A stretch of DNA of 64,000 nt, taken from assembly GCF_025200715.1 (NCBI RefSeq), contig NZ_CP104143.1, positions 806,001 through 870,000 of the forward strand, read 5' to 3'. A program made the translations under genes and the position numbers. This DNA comes from Rhizobium sullae. Its GTDB lineage: Bacteria; Pseudomonadota; Alphaproteobacteria; Rhizobiales; Rhizobiaceae. Positions 1 to 8,672 of the stretch are shown here, piece by piece. The notes beneath the pieces were generated by a model. That model worked only from the letters and a program-made list of their open reading frames with translations, ran no database searches and was not told the DNA's origin. Each line of letters opens with the position of its first letter. Position 1 is the stretch's first letter.

Positions 1-585
1 TGCCACGGTCACGAGGCCGATGACGCCAACAGAGGTGAAGGCGACGCGCCAGTCGAACGACTGGCCGAAGAAGGTGGCGAGCGGCGTGCCGAGCAGGGTT
101 GCGATTGTCAGACCCAGCATGACCCGGCCGACGGCGCGCGCCCGTTTGTGCACCGGCACCATCGAGGCGGCGACGATTGCCGCGACGCCGAAATAGGCAC
201 CGTGCGGCAGGCCGGTGATCAAGCGCATCACGGTGAAGCTCTGGAAGGTCGGCGCAAGAGCGCTCAGGATATTGCCGGCCGCGAAAATGCCCATCAGCAG
301 CAGAAGCAGCGAGCGGCGCGTCATCCTGGCGGCGAGAACGGCGATCACTGGCGCGCCGATGACGACGCCAAGCGCATAGGCGCTGATGACGTAACCTGCC
401 TGCGGTGTCGTGACCGAAAATGTGTTCGCCACATTCGGTAGCAGGCCCATGATGGCGAATTCGCCGGTGCCGATGCCGAAGCCGCCACAGGCAAGTGCCA
501 GTTGCACCAGAGCGACCGCCATCGGCGAGGGGGCTTCCGAAGCCAAACTGGAATCGATGGAATCGTCTACGGCGATCTGGCTCAC
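1..585 (-). CDS. MFS transporter, DHA1 (AraJ-like) family, 3' end missing
   Basis: The minus strand reads open from a GTG at 585 to the window edge, 195 codons without a stop. An AGGAG lies six bases upstream of the GTG; an ATG a little further up runs into a stop at once, so the GTG is the likely start. The translation has a short hydrophilic N-terminus and then several hydrophobic helices. The stretch GTGEFAIMGLLPNVA in the first helix region and the MTRR loop after the second match drug/arabinose efflux permeases of the DHA1 type. It should be an inner-membrane proton antiporter of unknown substrate. Roughly half of a usual 390-400 aa protein is present. Confidence 0.85.
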   Translation of the reverse strand, partial: MSQIAVDDSIDSSLASEAPSPMAVALVQLALACGGFGIGTGEFAIMGLLPNVANTFSVTTPQAGYVISAYALGVVIGAPVIAVLAARMTRRSLLLLLMGIFAAGNILSALAPTFQSFTVMRLITGLPHGAYFGVAAIVAASMVPVHKRARAVGRVMLGLTIATLLGTPLATFFGQSFDWRVAFTSVGVIGLVTVA

Positions 586-897
586 GGGAGCTCCTGAGGC
601 ATGTCTGCAGGGCAACCCATCCGGAGAGCGGGCGCTGAGGCGGATGTCGGCCATTCTATGGCGGGAGGTGGAAACAGGGGTCTCCATCATTGATGTTATG
701 GGGGACCGCGCCATGGGCGTCGAGTGCGTTTTTTGCAGTGCAGCGTCCTGCTATGTGCATATGTCAATTGCAATATTTACGTTTGGGTCTCGCAGACAAA
801 CGGCCGCTAAAGGCATGCCGCGCTTGAAAACGAGGCGGCTCCAACCATCTTAAGGGACTTGGAACGAGACGCCACGACGCGAGGAACGGCACGCCTG
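586..897. other. Intergenic region between divergent MFS and lipid kinase genes
   Basis: No gene is supported in these 312 bases. They must hold the promoters of the two divergent genes. An AT-rich patch around 750-785 is the likeliest promoter or operator site, but I see no motif I can name. Confidence 0.4.
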
Positions 898-1842
898 ATG
901 AAGCTTGTAGGTTTTTTCAACAAAGACGGTGGTACCTTCCGGACCACCGATATGGAGGCCTACGAAAAGCGGGCAGAGGCGACCTTCCGGGAAGCGGGAC
1001 ATGACTTCGAGGCTATCGTCTTTTCCGGCAAGGAGATTGTTCCGGCGATGGAGCGCGCTGCCCGGCGCGACGACATCGACGGCATCGTCGCGGGAGGCGG
1101 CGACGGCACGATTTCGGCGGCGGCCTCGATCGCCTGGAAGAACGGCGTCGCCCTCGGTGTCGTACCGGCCGGGACCATGAACCTCTTCGCCCGCTCGCTG
1201 AAAGTGCCACTCGATATCTGGCAGGCGCTGGATGTGCTGGCGACCGGTGAGGTCGATCATGTCGACATTGCTAGCGCCAACGGCCGGCCCTTCATCCATC
1301 AGTTCTCGGCGGGGCTTCATGCGCGAATGGTGCGCTACCGCAACTCCTTCAGCTATCGCTCCCGCTTCGGCAAGATGCGCGCCAGCGTCCGCGCAGCCTT
1401 CGGCGTCGTGCTCAACCCGCCTGAATTCGAAGTCGAATTCCAGGCGCTCGGCATGCGCGAGACGCGTCGCGTATCGGCCGTTTCCGTGTCCAACAACCCC
1501 TTTGGCCAGAACGCGCTGCTGTATGCCGACAACCTGCGCAGCGGCGAGCTCGGCTTCTACACGGCAAAGCCGCTGAAGCCGATCGGCGTCGCCCGCCTTG
1601 CCATCGACATGTTGCGCGGCAAGGTGCGCGAAAACGCCGACGTGATGGTCATGCATCCGGCCGAAGTGCATCTGCATTTCCCGAAGCTGAGGGCAAAGGC
1701 CAATTGCGTCATGGACGGCGAGCTTCTGCCGCTCGCACGCGACATTTCCATCAAGCTGCATCCCGAAGAGCTTAAGGTGCTGGTCAAGCAGGGTCTTGCC
1801 GCGCAGGTCAATGAGGCCGAGCGGCGGGAGCCTGCGGCTTAG
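898..1842 (+). CDS. Diacylglycerol kinase family lipid kinase (YegS/DagK-like)
   Basis: A 314-residue protein with the DAGK catalytic signature GGGDGT near residue 65 and the following PAGTMNLFAR segment, which is the nucleotide-binding core of the YegS/LCB5/DagK superfamily. Members phosphorylate diacylglycerol or related lipids in the inner leaflet. The C-terminal half shows the usual all-beta lipid-binding domain, ending in a VMDGE segment. I chose ATG 898 because GAGGAA at 881-886 precedes it; an upstream TTG at 859 is possible but unneeded. The last 35 bases overlap the convergent cyclase gene. The substrate cannot be read from sequence. Confidence 0.85.
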   Translation: MKLVGFFNKDGGTFRTTDMEAYEKRAEATFREAGHDFEAIVFSGKEIVPAMERAARRDDIDGIVAGGGDGTISAAASIAWKNGVALGVVPAGTMNLFARSLKVPLDIWQALDVLATGEVDHVDIASANGRPFIHQFSAGLHARMVRYRNSFSYRSRFGKMRASVRAAFGVVLNPPEFEVEFQALGMRETRRVSAVSVSNNPFGQNALLYADNLRSGELGFYTAKPLKPIGVARLAIDMLRGKVRENADVMVMHPAEVHLHFPKLRAKANCVMDGELLPLARDISIKLHPEELKVLVKQGLAAQVNEAERREPAA

Positions 1843-2674
1843 TTTCCCTCTTCACGCCACCATCGGCCCAGTCGCATTGGAAGGCGAGCACGGGCTTCGA
1901 AAATCCCTTCAACCGCCGGCGCATCGCGTGCGTGAAGATATCGGTGGTGCTGTACTCCCGAAAAATGTTCTCCGACACCAGGATATGGTCGCTTGCGGCG
2001 GCTGCGCACAATCGTGCTGCAAGTTGCACCGTGGAGCCGAACAGATCGTTGCTATCCTCGACGGGTTCGCCGCAATCCAATCCGATGCGAACATGAATCG
2101 GCTCAGGATTTCCGCGGTTGTAACGTTTGAATTCCTGCTGGATGTTTCTTGCGCAATCGACGGCCGCAGCTATCGAGGCGAACGTCGCCATGATGCCGTC
2201 GCCGGTGTGCTTCACCTCGCGGCCTGACCAGTGGTCGAGGCATCTGCGCACAACCGAGTCATGCGCCCTGACCAATTCGGTCGCCATTCGGTCGCCGAGG
2301 CGCGTTGTCATCGCGGTCGAGCCGACGATATCGGTGAACAGGATTGCCCGGTGGCCTGAATCCACTTCGCTTGAGACTTGCCCAGGCGCCGGCTCAGGGT
2401 CATGAATGCGGCCGAGAAACGCCTCAACCGCCGACAGAGCGACTTCGACAACCTCACCGGCGACGAAGCCATGCGCTTCGCGGTGCACGCATTGAGCGGT
2501 TTCCGCGTCGGGCGCGTCCATGAGACAAAATGCGGTTCCACGCCGCTGGTCGAACCAGTAGGTGAGGAACTTGACCCCATACCGGTCCTGAATCTCGAGA
2601 TCCTTTCGATGTGCCTCGGCAACGTCGGCGGCTGTGGTTCCCGTCAGTTCATGCCGGTCCATGAAGATAGCCAT
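1808..2674 (-). CDS. DUF4242 (SCO4226-like) domain fused to class III adenylate/guanylate cyclase
   Basis: A 288-residue protein with two parts. Residues 1-80 resemble DUF4242 (small SCO4226-type domain, begins MAIFMDRHEL). Residues 108-265 form a class III nucleotide cyclase homology domain with both metal aspartates visible: D115 in LFTDIVGST and D159 in KHTGDG, plus K155 at the purine-selecting position, which favours ATP. The transition-state motif reads VQLAAR, with Gln where Asn is usual but the Arg retained. It is expected to be a soluble cAMP synthase gated by its N-terminal domain. AAGGAG sits eight bases before the ATG. Confidence 0.85.
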   Translation of the reverse strand: MAIFMDRHELTGTTAADVAEAHRKDLEIQDRYGVKFLTYWFDQRRGTAFCLMDAPDAETAQCVHREAHGFVAGEVVEVALSAVEAFLGRIHDPEPAPGQVSSEVDSGHRAILFTDIVGSTAMTTRLGDRMATELVRAHDSVVRRCLDHWSGREVKHTGDGIMATFASIAAAVDCARNIQQEFKRYNRGNPEPIHVRIGLDCGEPVEDSNDLFGSTVQLAARLCAAAASDHILVSENIFREYSTTDIFTHAMRRRLKGFSKPVLAFQCDWADGGVKRETKPQAPAARPH

Positions 2675-2838
2675 TTGCCGCGCTCCTTTCGGAAGCCTCC
2701 GCCTCAGGAAATTTATTCTACGACTTGTACACAGCCCGGTCCACCTTTGAGATGGTTATGAGGCAGGTGTTTGCCGCGCTGCGGCGCGTAACATCAACAG
2801 AGGGAGAGTTCTCGCTTTAACGCGTATCTCAGCAAGCT

Positions 2839-4191
2839 TTAAACCCTCGGCAGATAAGTCCGATAGTCGAAGTCCGAGACTGTGCGCAGATAGGTGACTG
2901 CTTCCTTGTGCTTGGTGTCGCCGTAGAGCTTCCGGTAGCGCTCGCCGAAGATGTCGGCGATGAAGGGTGATGCGCGAAAGGCTTCCACCGCCGTCAGGAA
3001 GTCATGCGTCAGCCGCGTCGCGTTTGCCGGCACATGCGACGGCGTCGTCTCTTCGCCGGGGTCGAGCTCGTTATCGAGGCCGAGCAGCATGCCGCTGAGG
3101 ATGGCGGCCAGCAGCAGGTAGGGATTGGCGTCCGCGCCGGCGACGCGGTGCTCGATCCGCGCTGCCGGTCCGTTCATGTCCGGGATGCGGATAGCCGTGC
3201 CGCGATGGCCGTTGCCCCAGGTGAGATCGATAGGCGCAAAGGAGCCTGGCTGGAAGCGGCGGTAGGAGTTGGCGAAAGGCGCGAAGATCAGCTGCGCTTC
3301 GCACATCGTCTTCAGCATCCCAGCGCAGGCGGATTTCAGCTTCGTCGGCTCTCCGCCCCTGGCGTCGAGGATGTTGCGGCCTTCTCTGTCGATGACACTG
3401 GCATGCACATGCAGGCCGGAACCGGCGTGTTCGGAATAGGGCTTGGCCATGCAGGTCGATTTGAGGCCATGCTTGCGAGCCGCCTGTTCGGCGATGCGCT
3501 TCAGGTAAATGCAGTCGTCGGCCGCCGCCAGTGCATCGGGCCGGTGCAACAGGTTGATCTCGAACTGTCCGGGACCGAACTCGGCCGTTGTCGCCTCCGC
3601 AGGCAGGTTCTGCGCCTTGGCATAGGCGCGCACCGTCTGCAGGTAATCGTCGAGCGCATCGACGGCGCTCATGTCGTAGAGCTGGAATCCGTTCGGCTCG
3701 CGGCGATAGGTCAGGCTTTTCGGCGGTGAAGGACGGCCGGTATCCCGCCAGTCCTGTTCCATCACGTAGAACTCGAGTTCCGTCGCGACGACCGGTGTGA
3801 GGCCGCGTTCGTCGTAGCGCTTCAGCACCGCTGCCAGGATCGCCCGCGGATCCATGAAGCTCGGGCTGCCGTCGAATTCGTGCATCGTCGCCAGCACCTG
3901 CATGGAGCCTTCCGGCGCCCAGGGCATCGGCGCAAGGCTGCGCTCGTCAGCTATGCAATTGCCGTCCGGATCGCCGATCGTTAGCGACAGGCCGGTGATG
4001 TCGTCATTATCGTCGCCCCAGATGTCGAGCGACTGCGTCGAGGAGGGGAGCCGCACCTCGCCTTCCCGGATCTTCTTCTGAGCGTCCAGTGGCATCTGCT
4101 TACCGCGCAAATCGCCATTCATGCCGACGAGCAGGATTTCGATCCGCGGTTCGCCCACCGCAGCTTTGCCGTGCATGATGTCAGCCGTCAT
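2839..4191 (-). CDS. Glutamine synthetase family protein, gamma-glutamyl-amine ligase type (PuuA-like)
   Basis: About 450 residues with the glutamine synthetase catalytic fold. EFGPGQFEINL, SGLHVHAS and RIEHRVAGADANPYL mark the ATP/glutamate and metal sites. Overall character matches the GlnA-like gamma-glutamylputrescine synthetase group rather than housekeeping GlnA, which is about 470 aa and has a different adenylylation loop. It would join glutamate to putrescine or another amine in the cytosol. ATG 4191 is preferred; a TTG at 4221 would add ten residues. It is divergent from a class III aminotransferase, the pairing expected in an amine catabolic module. Confidence 0.85.
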   Translation of the reverse strand: MTADIMHGKAAVGEPRIEILLVGMNGDLRGKQMPLDAQKKIREGEVRLPSSTQSLDIWGDDNDDITGLSLTIGDPDGNCIADERSLAPMPWAPEGSMQVLATMHEFDGSPSFMDPRAILAAVLKRYDERGLTPVVATELEFYVMEQDWRDTGRPSPPKSLTYRREPNGFQLYDMSAVDALDDYLQTVRAYAKAQNLPAEATTAEFGPGQFEINLLHRPDALAAADDCIYLKRIAEQAARKHGLKSTCMAKPYSEHAGSGLHVHASVIDREGRNILDARGGEPTKLKSACAGMLKTMCEAQLIFAPFANSYRRFQPGSFAPIDLTWGNGHRGTAIRIPDMNGPAARIEHRVAGADANPYLLLAAILSGMLLGLDNELDPGEETTPSHVPANATRLTHDFLTAVEAFRASPFIADIFGERYRKLYGDTKHKEAVTYLRTVSDFDYRTYLPRV

Positions 4192-4274
4192 GATCTTGAA
4201 AATCCCCTCGGACAAGCCCAAGGTCGTAGCTCATTGAGACGGGCCTTTCAATCTCCGCAGGTGTTTTGCAAATC

Positions 4275-5642
4275 ATGTCCGATACTTACCAGCGCTCAAA
4301 TCTCGCCGCCATTGACGCCGCCCACCATCTGCATCCCTTCTCCGACATGAAGAAGCTGAATGCGGATGGCACGCGCATCATCCAGCGCGGCGAAGGCGTC
4401 TATATCTGGGATAACCACGGCAGGAAATATCTCGACGGTTTTGCAGGCCTTTGGTGCGTTAATGTCGGCTACGGCCGCAAGGAGATCACCGATGCCGTCG
4501 CGCGGCAGATGAACGAGCTGCCCTACTACAACACCTTCTTCGGCACCACGAGCACGCCCACGACCCTGCTCGCCGAGAAGGTGACCGCGCATGCCGGCCC
4601 GCGCTTCAATCATGTCTTCTTCACCGGCTCCGGATCGGAAGCCAATGATACATGGTTCCGGATGGCGCGCGTCTATTGGAGTGCCGATGGCAGGCCGTCG
4701 AAGAAGATCGTGATTGCCCGCAGGAATGGCTACCACGGTTCGACGGTCGCCGGCGCCAGCCTTGGCGGTATGAAATACATGCATGAACAGGGCGACCTGC
4801 CGATCCCCGGCATCGTCCATATCGGCCAGCCTTATTGGTATGGCGAGGGCGGCGACCTTTCGCCTGCGGAATTCGGCCTCAAGGCGGCCCGCGAACTGGA
4901 GGCGAAGATCGATGAACTCGGCGAGGAGAATGTCGCCGCCTTTGTTGCGGAGCCGGTGCAGGGTGCGGCGGGTGTCATCATTCCGCCGGAAACCTACTGG
5001 CCGGAGATCGGCCGCATCTGCAAGGCGCGCAACATCCTGCTCGTCACCGACGAAGTCATCTGCGGCTTCGGCCGCCTCGGCGCGTGGTTCGGCCATCAGT
5101 ATTTCGGCGTCGAGCCGGATCTGGCGCCGATCGCAAAGGGCCTGTCATCGGGCTACCTGCCGATCGGCGGCGTGCTCGTCAGCGATCGCATCGCCAATGT
5201 GCTGATCAACGAGGTCGGCGATTTCAATCACGGCTTCACCTATTCCGGCCATCCGGTCTGCGCCGCTGCGGCACTGGAAAATTTGCGCATCATCGAGGAC
5301 GAAAAGCTGGTTGACCGCGTTCGCAGCGATATTGGCCCTTACTTCGCCGAAGCCTGGGGCGCGCTCGCCGATCATGACCTCGTCGGCGAAGCGGTCAGCA
5401 TCGGCCTGATGGGCGCCCTGCAACTCACTGCGGATAAGAAGATGCGCGCCCGCTTCGAAAAGCCCGATGCGGCTGGCGCGCTCGTCCGCAACCACGCGCT
5501 TGCGAACGGCCTCGTTCTGCGAGCCACCCGCGACCGCATGCTCGCTTCACCGCCGCTGGTCATCACCCATGAGCAGGTCGATGAAATGGCGCGGATTGCA
5601 AAGATTGCGCTGGATGCGGCGTGGAAGGAGCTGAAAACCTAA
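4275..5642 (+). CDS. Class III (omega) aminotransferase, putrescine/amine type
   Basis: A 455-residue PLP enzyme. YIWDNHGRKYLDGFAGLWCV near the N-terminus, the pyridoxal-binding segment VTDEVICGFGRLG and the Schiff-base lysine in APIAKGLSSGYLP identify the class III (subgroup II) aminotransferases that act on terminal amines such as putrescine, beta-alanine or GABA with pyruvate as acceptor (SpuC-like). An ATG at 4275 is preferred over the in-frame TTG at 4266. It is divergent from the gamma-glutamyl-amine ligase, with only 83 bases between starts, so the two are probably co-regulated. Its stop overlaps the convergent GT39 gene by four bases. Confidence 0.87.
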   Translation: MSDTYQRSNLAAIDAAHHLHPFSDMKKLNADGTRIIQRGEGVYIWDNHGRKYLDGFAGLWCVNVGYGRKEITDAVARQMNELPYYNTFFGTTSTPTTLLAEKVTAHAGPRFNHVFFTGSGSEANDTWFRMARVYWSADGRPSKKIVIARRNGYHGSTVAGASLGGMKYMHEQGDLPIPGIVHIGQPYWYGEGGDLSPAEFGLKAARELEAKIDELGEENVAAFVAEPVQGAAGVIIPPETYWPEIGRICKARNILLVTDEVICGFGRLGAWFGHQYFGVEPDLAPIAKGLSSGYLPIGGVLVSDRIANVLINEVGDFNHGFTYSGHPVCAAAALENLRIIEDEKLVDRVRSDIGPYFAEAWGALADHDLVGEAVSIGLMGALQLTADKKMRARFEKPDAAGALVRNHALANGLVLRATRDRMLASPPLVITHEQVDEMARIAKIALDAAWKELKT

Positions 5643-7147
5643 TCCGCCGGGGCGACCCACGCGTAGCCGAAACGATAGGTATCGCCGTTCCGGGCGTAGT
5701 AATACGGAACCTCGATCATCGAAATCTCCGGCGCGATGCTGCTGAGTTCTGGCACCGATTTCAGCCATTCGGCCGCTCTGCCGGGCAGGACATTGCCTTC
5801 CGCAGCACCGAGCGGCCAGACAATGAGAAGCGGGTGTTTTTTCGAGATCGAGACTGCAGGCTTGAACCCTGGATAGTCCGTTGAAATCACGGTCGCCGGA
5901 AGAAGGTCCTTCCGCAAATTCCCCGCAAGCAGGCTGCCTTCCGCCAAAACCGCGGCAGGCTCACCCTGTTGCCGGAGTACGGCCGCGAGTTGGGCGTAGG
6001 GCATGTTCAAGCGCTCGTAGTCGCCGTTCAGGGTGGCAGCCGCAATGCGTCCGAAGAGAATACCGGGAACGGCAATCATGATTATCGCGAGGATCGGCAA
6101 AAGACGGCGCAGAGGATTCGAATACTCGACATGCGATGCCTCGATCTTCAGGCACAGATAAAGCGGGATGATGAAGAAGAGCGGCACCAGCCAGCGGTCC
6201 TTGACATGGGCCGCTCCGCCGAAGAGGACGAGAAGCAGGATGCCGAGGATGGAAAAGAGCATCATGCGCTCAAGGAGCCGTGTCCATGCCGATCTGCCGG
6301 AGAATGCCGAGAGAAACGGCTTGCCGAATGCGATCGCGAAGACAAGTAACGTGACCGCACAAAAGCCAATCACGGCCAGAACGAGCGACCCTGAACCCAT
6401 GACGACCTGCATGGCATAGCTCGCGTTGCCGCTGTCGGTCAGCTTTTCCAGTGTCCGGGCCGTGGCGAAGCCGAGATTGTCCTTTAGCCAGAAAAGATGC
6501 GGCAGGGTGATAAGGAATGCTGTGACCGCGGTCACGACCGTACGCCAGTCGAAGACGCGCTTGCGCATCGGCGGATCGAGCAGTGCCGCCAGAAGCGCCG
6601 AGGCTGGTAGCAAGGCGAAGTTATATTTCGACAGCAGGCCGATGCCGATGCCGACGCCCGTCACGAGATACGAGAGCATATCCGGCTTCTTGAGCGACCG
6701 GATAAATCCGTAGAGGAAGACTGAGCCGGAGAAGAACACCGCGACCGTATGCGTCAGGTCGCGCTGCATTTCGAATGCGACCTGCGGAAGCGTCAAAAGT
6801 CCCAGCGTCGCGATTGCGGCGAGCGTGCTGTTTTTCAGGATCATCCGTGCTGTCAGGCCGTAAAGCAGGTAGGATGTAAAGAGCAGGGCATTCTTGACGA
6901 CGGCAAGCGAAAGCAGCGAGACGCCGCCGAGCGAAAAGACGGCATATTGCAGCCAGTTGTAGAAAGGCGGCTGGGGTCCATAGCCGGCGGCGAGCCATTG
7001 CGAGCGGAAGGCCTGCTCGGCTTCGTCGAGTCCGAGCGTCGGCGGCATGGCCAGGCGGACCGCAATCTGCACGAGAAAATATGCGGCAAGCAGCGCGAAA
7101 ACCCACCGCATGTCGGTGTCGCGGGCCTTGTCCATGTCCTCGTTCAT
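5639..7147 (-). CDS. Glycosyltransferase family 39 (ArnT/RgtA-B-like) membrane enzyme, copy 2
   Basis: A 502-residue polytopic membrane protein with an N-terminal helix followed by the periplasmic LGLDEAEQ loop that carries the metal-binding Asp-Glu of GT39/ArnT enzymes, then GYGPQPPFYNW. Roughly ten further helices and a C-terminal periplasmic domain follow. Such enzymes transfer a sugar from a polyprenyl phosphate to lipid A, core or protein. Start 7147 lies two bases after the stop of the upstream paralogue, so the genes are coupled. In Rhizobium the closest characterised family is the LPS-core galacturonosyltransferases RgtA/RgtB. The assignment to those symbols is inference from neighbourhood. 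Confidence 0.83.
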   Translation of the reverse strand: MNEDMDKARDTDMRWVFALLAAYFLVQIAVRLAMPPTLGLDEAEQAFRSQWLAAGYGPQPPFYNWLQYAVFSLGGVSLLSLAVVKNALLFTSYLLYGLTARMILKNSTLAAIATLGLLTLPQVAFEMQRDLTHTVAVFFSGSVFLYGFIRSLKKPDMLSYLVTGVGIGIGLLSKYNFALLPASALLAALLDPPMRKRVFDWRTVVTAVTAFLITLPHLFWLKDNLGFATARTLEKLTDSGNASYAMQVVMGSGSLVLAVIGFCAVTLLVFAIAFGKPFLSAFSGRSAWTRLLERMMLFSILGILLLVLFGGAAHVKDRWLVPLFFIIPLYLCLKIEASHVEYSNPLRRLLPILAIIMIAVPGILFGRIAAATLNGDYERLNMPYAQLAAVLRQQGEPAAVLAEGSLLAGNLRKDLLPATVISTDYPGFKPAVSISKKHPLLIVWPLGAAEGNVLPGRAAEWLKSVPELSSIAPEISMIEVPYYYARNGDTYRFGYAWVAPAD

Positions 7148-7148
7148 T

Positions 7149-8672
7149 TCATTTCCGTTCAAGCCAGGCAAAGCCGAGCGCATAGGTGTCGCCGCTCTTG
7201 CCAAAGTGGTAGGGGAGCGCCAGCGAGCCGATCGCGTCGGGTTCCAAGCCGTTTTGCTTCAACCAGGTCGAGATTTCCGGCGGCATCGGCGCTTCTTTCG
7301 GATTTGGCCCCCGCCAGGCGACGAGGATCGGCCCCGCGGCCGCAGCGTTCATCGCGATTCCGGGGTTCGGAAAGCCGGATATTATCACGGGCACGTCCGG
7401 CAGTTGGAGCCTGAGATTGCCGCCGACATAGCGATCGCTCGCAATGATGAGGGCGGGAGGCTGCCTGTTGTCCGTCATCGCCTTGGCGAAATCAGCGAAG
7501 GGAACGTTCAGCTTCGTGTAGGAACCGATGAACTCCGCCCCGATTACCCTTGCCGCAAGCGCGATCAGTACGAGTGCCATCAGCACGGGAACGACGTTGA
7601 GAAAACGCTTGAGCCCAAGCGAGAGATCGGCGCCTGCCACTTCGAGCTTGCGGAAGATGTAAATGGGCAGAATGAGCAGGAACGGATCGAGCCAGCGTTC
7701 GCGGATATGGGTTGCGCCGGTCACGAGGATCACCGCGACGACCGCGATCAGGCTGATGACTATCATCCGCTCCATCAGTCTTGTCCAGCAATCGCCCGCC
7801 GAAAGTGCATGGATGAAATCGCGCCGGAAGGCAGCGGCGAAAATCGCGATCGGCAGGGCCGCGAAAGCAATGATTGCAATAAGAAGGGAGAGTAGGCCCT
7901 TACCTGCCGGGAACAGGTCGCTCGCCTCGCGGCTATCGATCATCTTGCTTAGCGTGCCGTGGGAAGCCAGCTCGACGTTGCCGTAAAGCCAGTGGAGATG
8001 CGGCAATGTGATTGCCAGCGCAATCGCAAACGCCGGCAGAATCCGCCAGTCGAGGAGACGCTGCCGCCATTCCCGATCCGGGATCACAGCCGCCACCGCG
8101 ATGAGCGGCATCAGTGCGAAATTGTATTTCGCGATGATGCCAACCCCGGTTGCGATGCCGAGAATGAGATAGCTGAGGAGACTCGGGCGCTCCAGCGTCC
8201 GGAAGAAGCCGAAGAGGAACAGCGAAGTGGCGAAAAGTAGCGCCACCGTATGAGTCAGGTCCTGCTGCGCCATGTAAGAGACCTGCGGAAGCGTAATCAG
8301 CGCGAGCATCGCCGCAGCCTGTAGCGTGCGGTCCTTCAGCATCTCGCGCGCGGCAAAACCGTAAAAGAGGTAACATAGAAAGAGCAGGACGTTTTTCGGA
8401 ATGCTCAGCGCCCAGATCGACGGTCCGGCAACGGCATCGACGGCATACTGCATCCAATTGTAGAACGGCGGTTGTGGACCGTAGCCTGCGAGCAGATATT
8501 GCGCGTAGAAGGTCTGCTCCGCCTCGTCGAGCTCCAGCGAGTGGGGCAGGGCGGCGCGCAGTAGGATGTTCAGCAGGAAATAGCCGGCAAGCAGCATGCT
8601 CGCGCTGCCAATCGTGCCGCAGAACCGTTGCATCAGCGGGTCGCCCCGCCGCCTGTCAAACGTCGCTTCCAT
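7149..8672 (-). CDS. Glycosyltransferase family 39 (ArnT/RgtA-B-like) membrane enzyme, copy 1
   Basis: A 507-residue paralogue of the adjacent downstream gene, sharing the same order of motifs: LELDEAEQTFYAQYLLAGYG, PPFYNW, and a run of helices before a C-terminal domain ending with a similar FGKSGDTYALGFAW segment. The conserved LDEAEQ acid pair points to a polyprenyl-phosphate-sugar dependent transferase facing the periplasm. ATG 8672 overlaps the end of the upstream GT2 gene by 17 bases; ATG 8633 would remove the overlap and still leave the first helix intact, so the exact start is open. Tandem duplication with divergence suggests different acceptor sites. Confidence 0.83.
   Translation of the reverse strand: MEATFDRRRGDPLMQRFCGTIGSASMLLAGYFLLNILLRAALPHSLELDEAEQTFYAQYLLAGYGPQPPFYNWMQYAVDAVAGPSIWALSIPKNVLLFLCYLFYGFAAREMLKDRTLQAAAMLALITLPQVSYMAQQDLTHTVALLFATSLFLFGFFRTLERPSLLSYLILGIATGVGIIAKYNFALMPLIAVAAVIPDREWRQRLLDWRILPAFAIALAITLPHLHWLYGNVELASHGTLSKMIDSREASDLFPAGKGLLSLLIAIIAFAALPIAIFAAAFRRDFIHALSAGDCWTRLMERMIVISLIAVVAVILVTGATHIRERWLDPFLLILPIYIFRKLEVAGADLSLGLKRFLNVVPVLMALVLIALAARVIGAEFIGSYTKLNVPFADFAKAMTDNRQPPALIIASDRYVGGNLRLQLPDVPVIISGFPNPGIAMNAAAAGPILVAWRGPNPKEAPMPPEISTWLKQNGLEPDAIGSLALPYHFGKSGDTYALGFAWLERK

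Noticed and set aside
850..1761. 303-codon minus-strand ORF
   Set aside because: It is the antisense shadow of the lipid kinase; composition is His/Arg-rich without family likeness.
2773..2785. GCCGC-GCT-GCGGC stem after the glutamine-synthetase-like gene
   Set aside because: Only five base pairs and no T tract; too weak to call a terminator.
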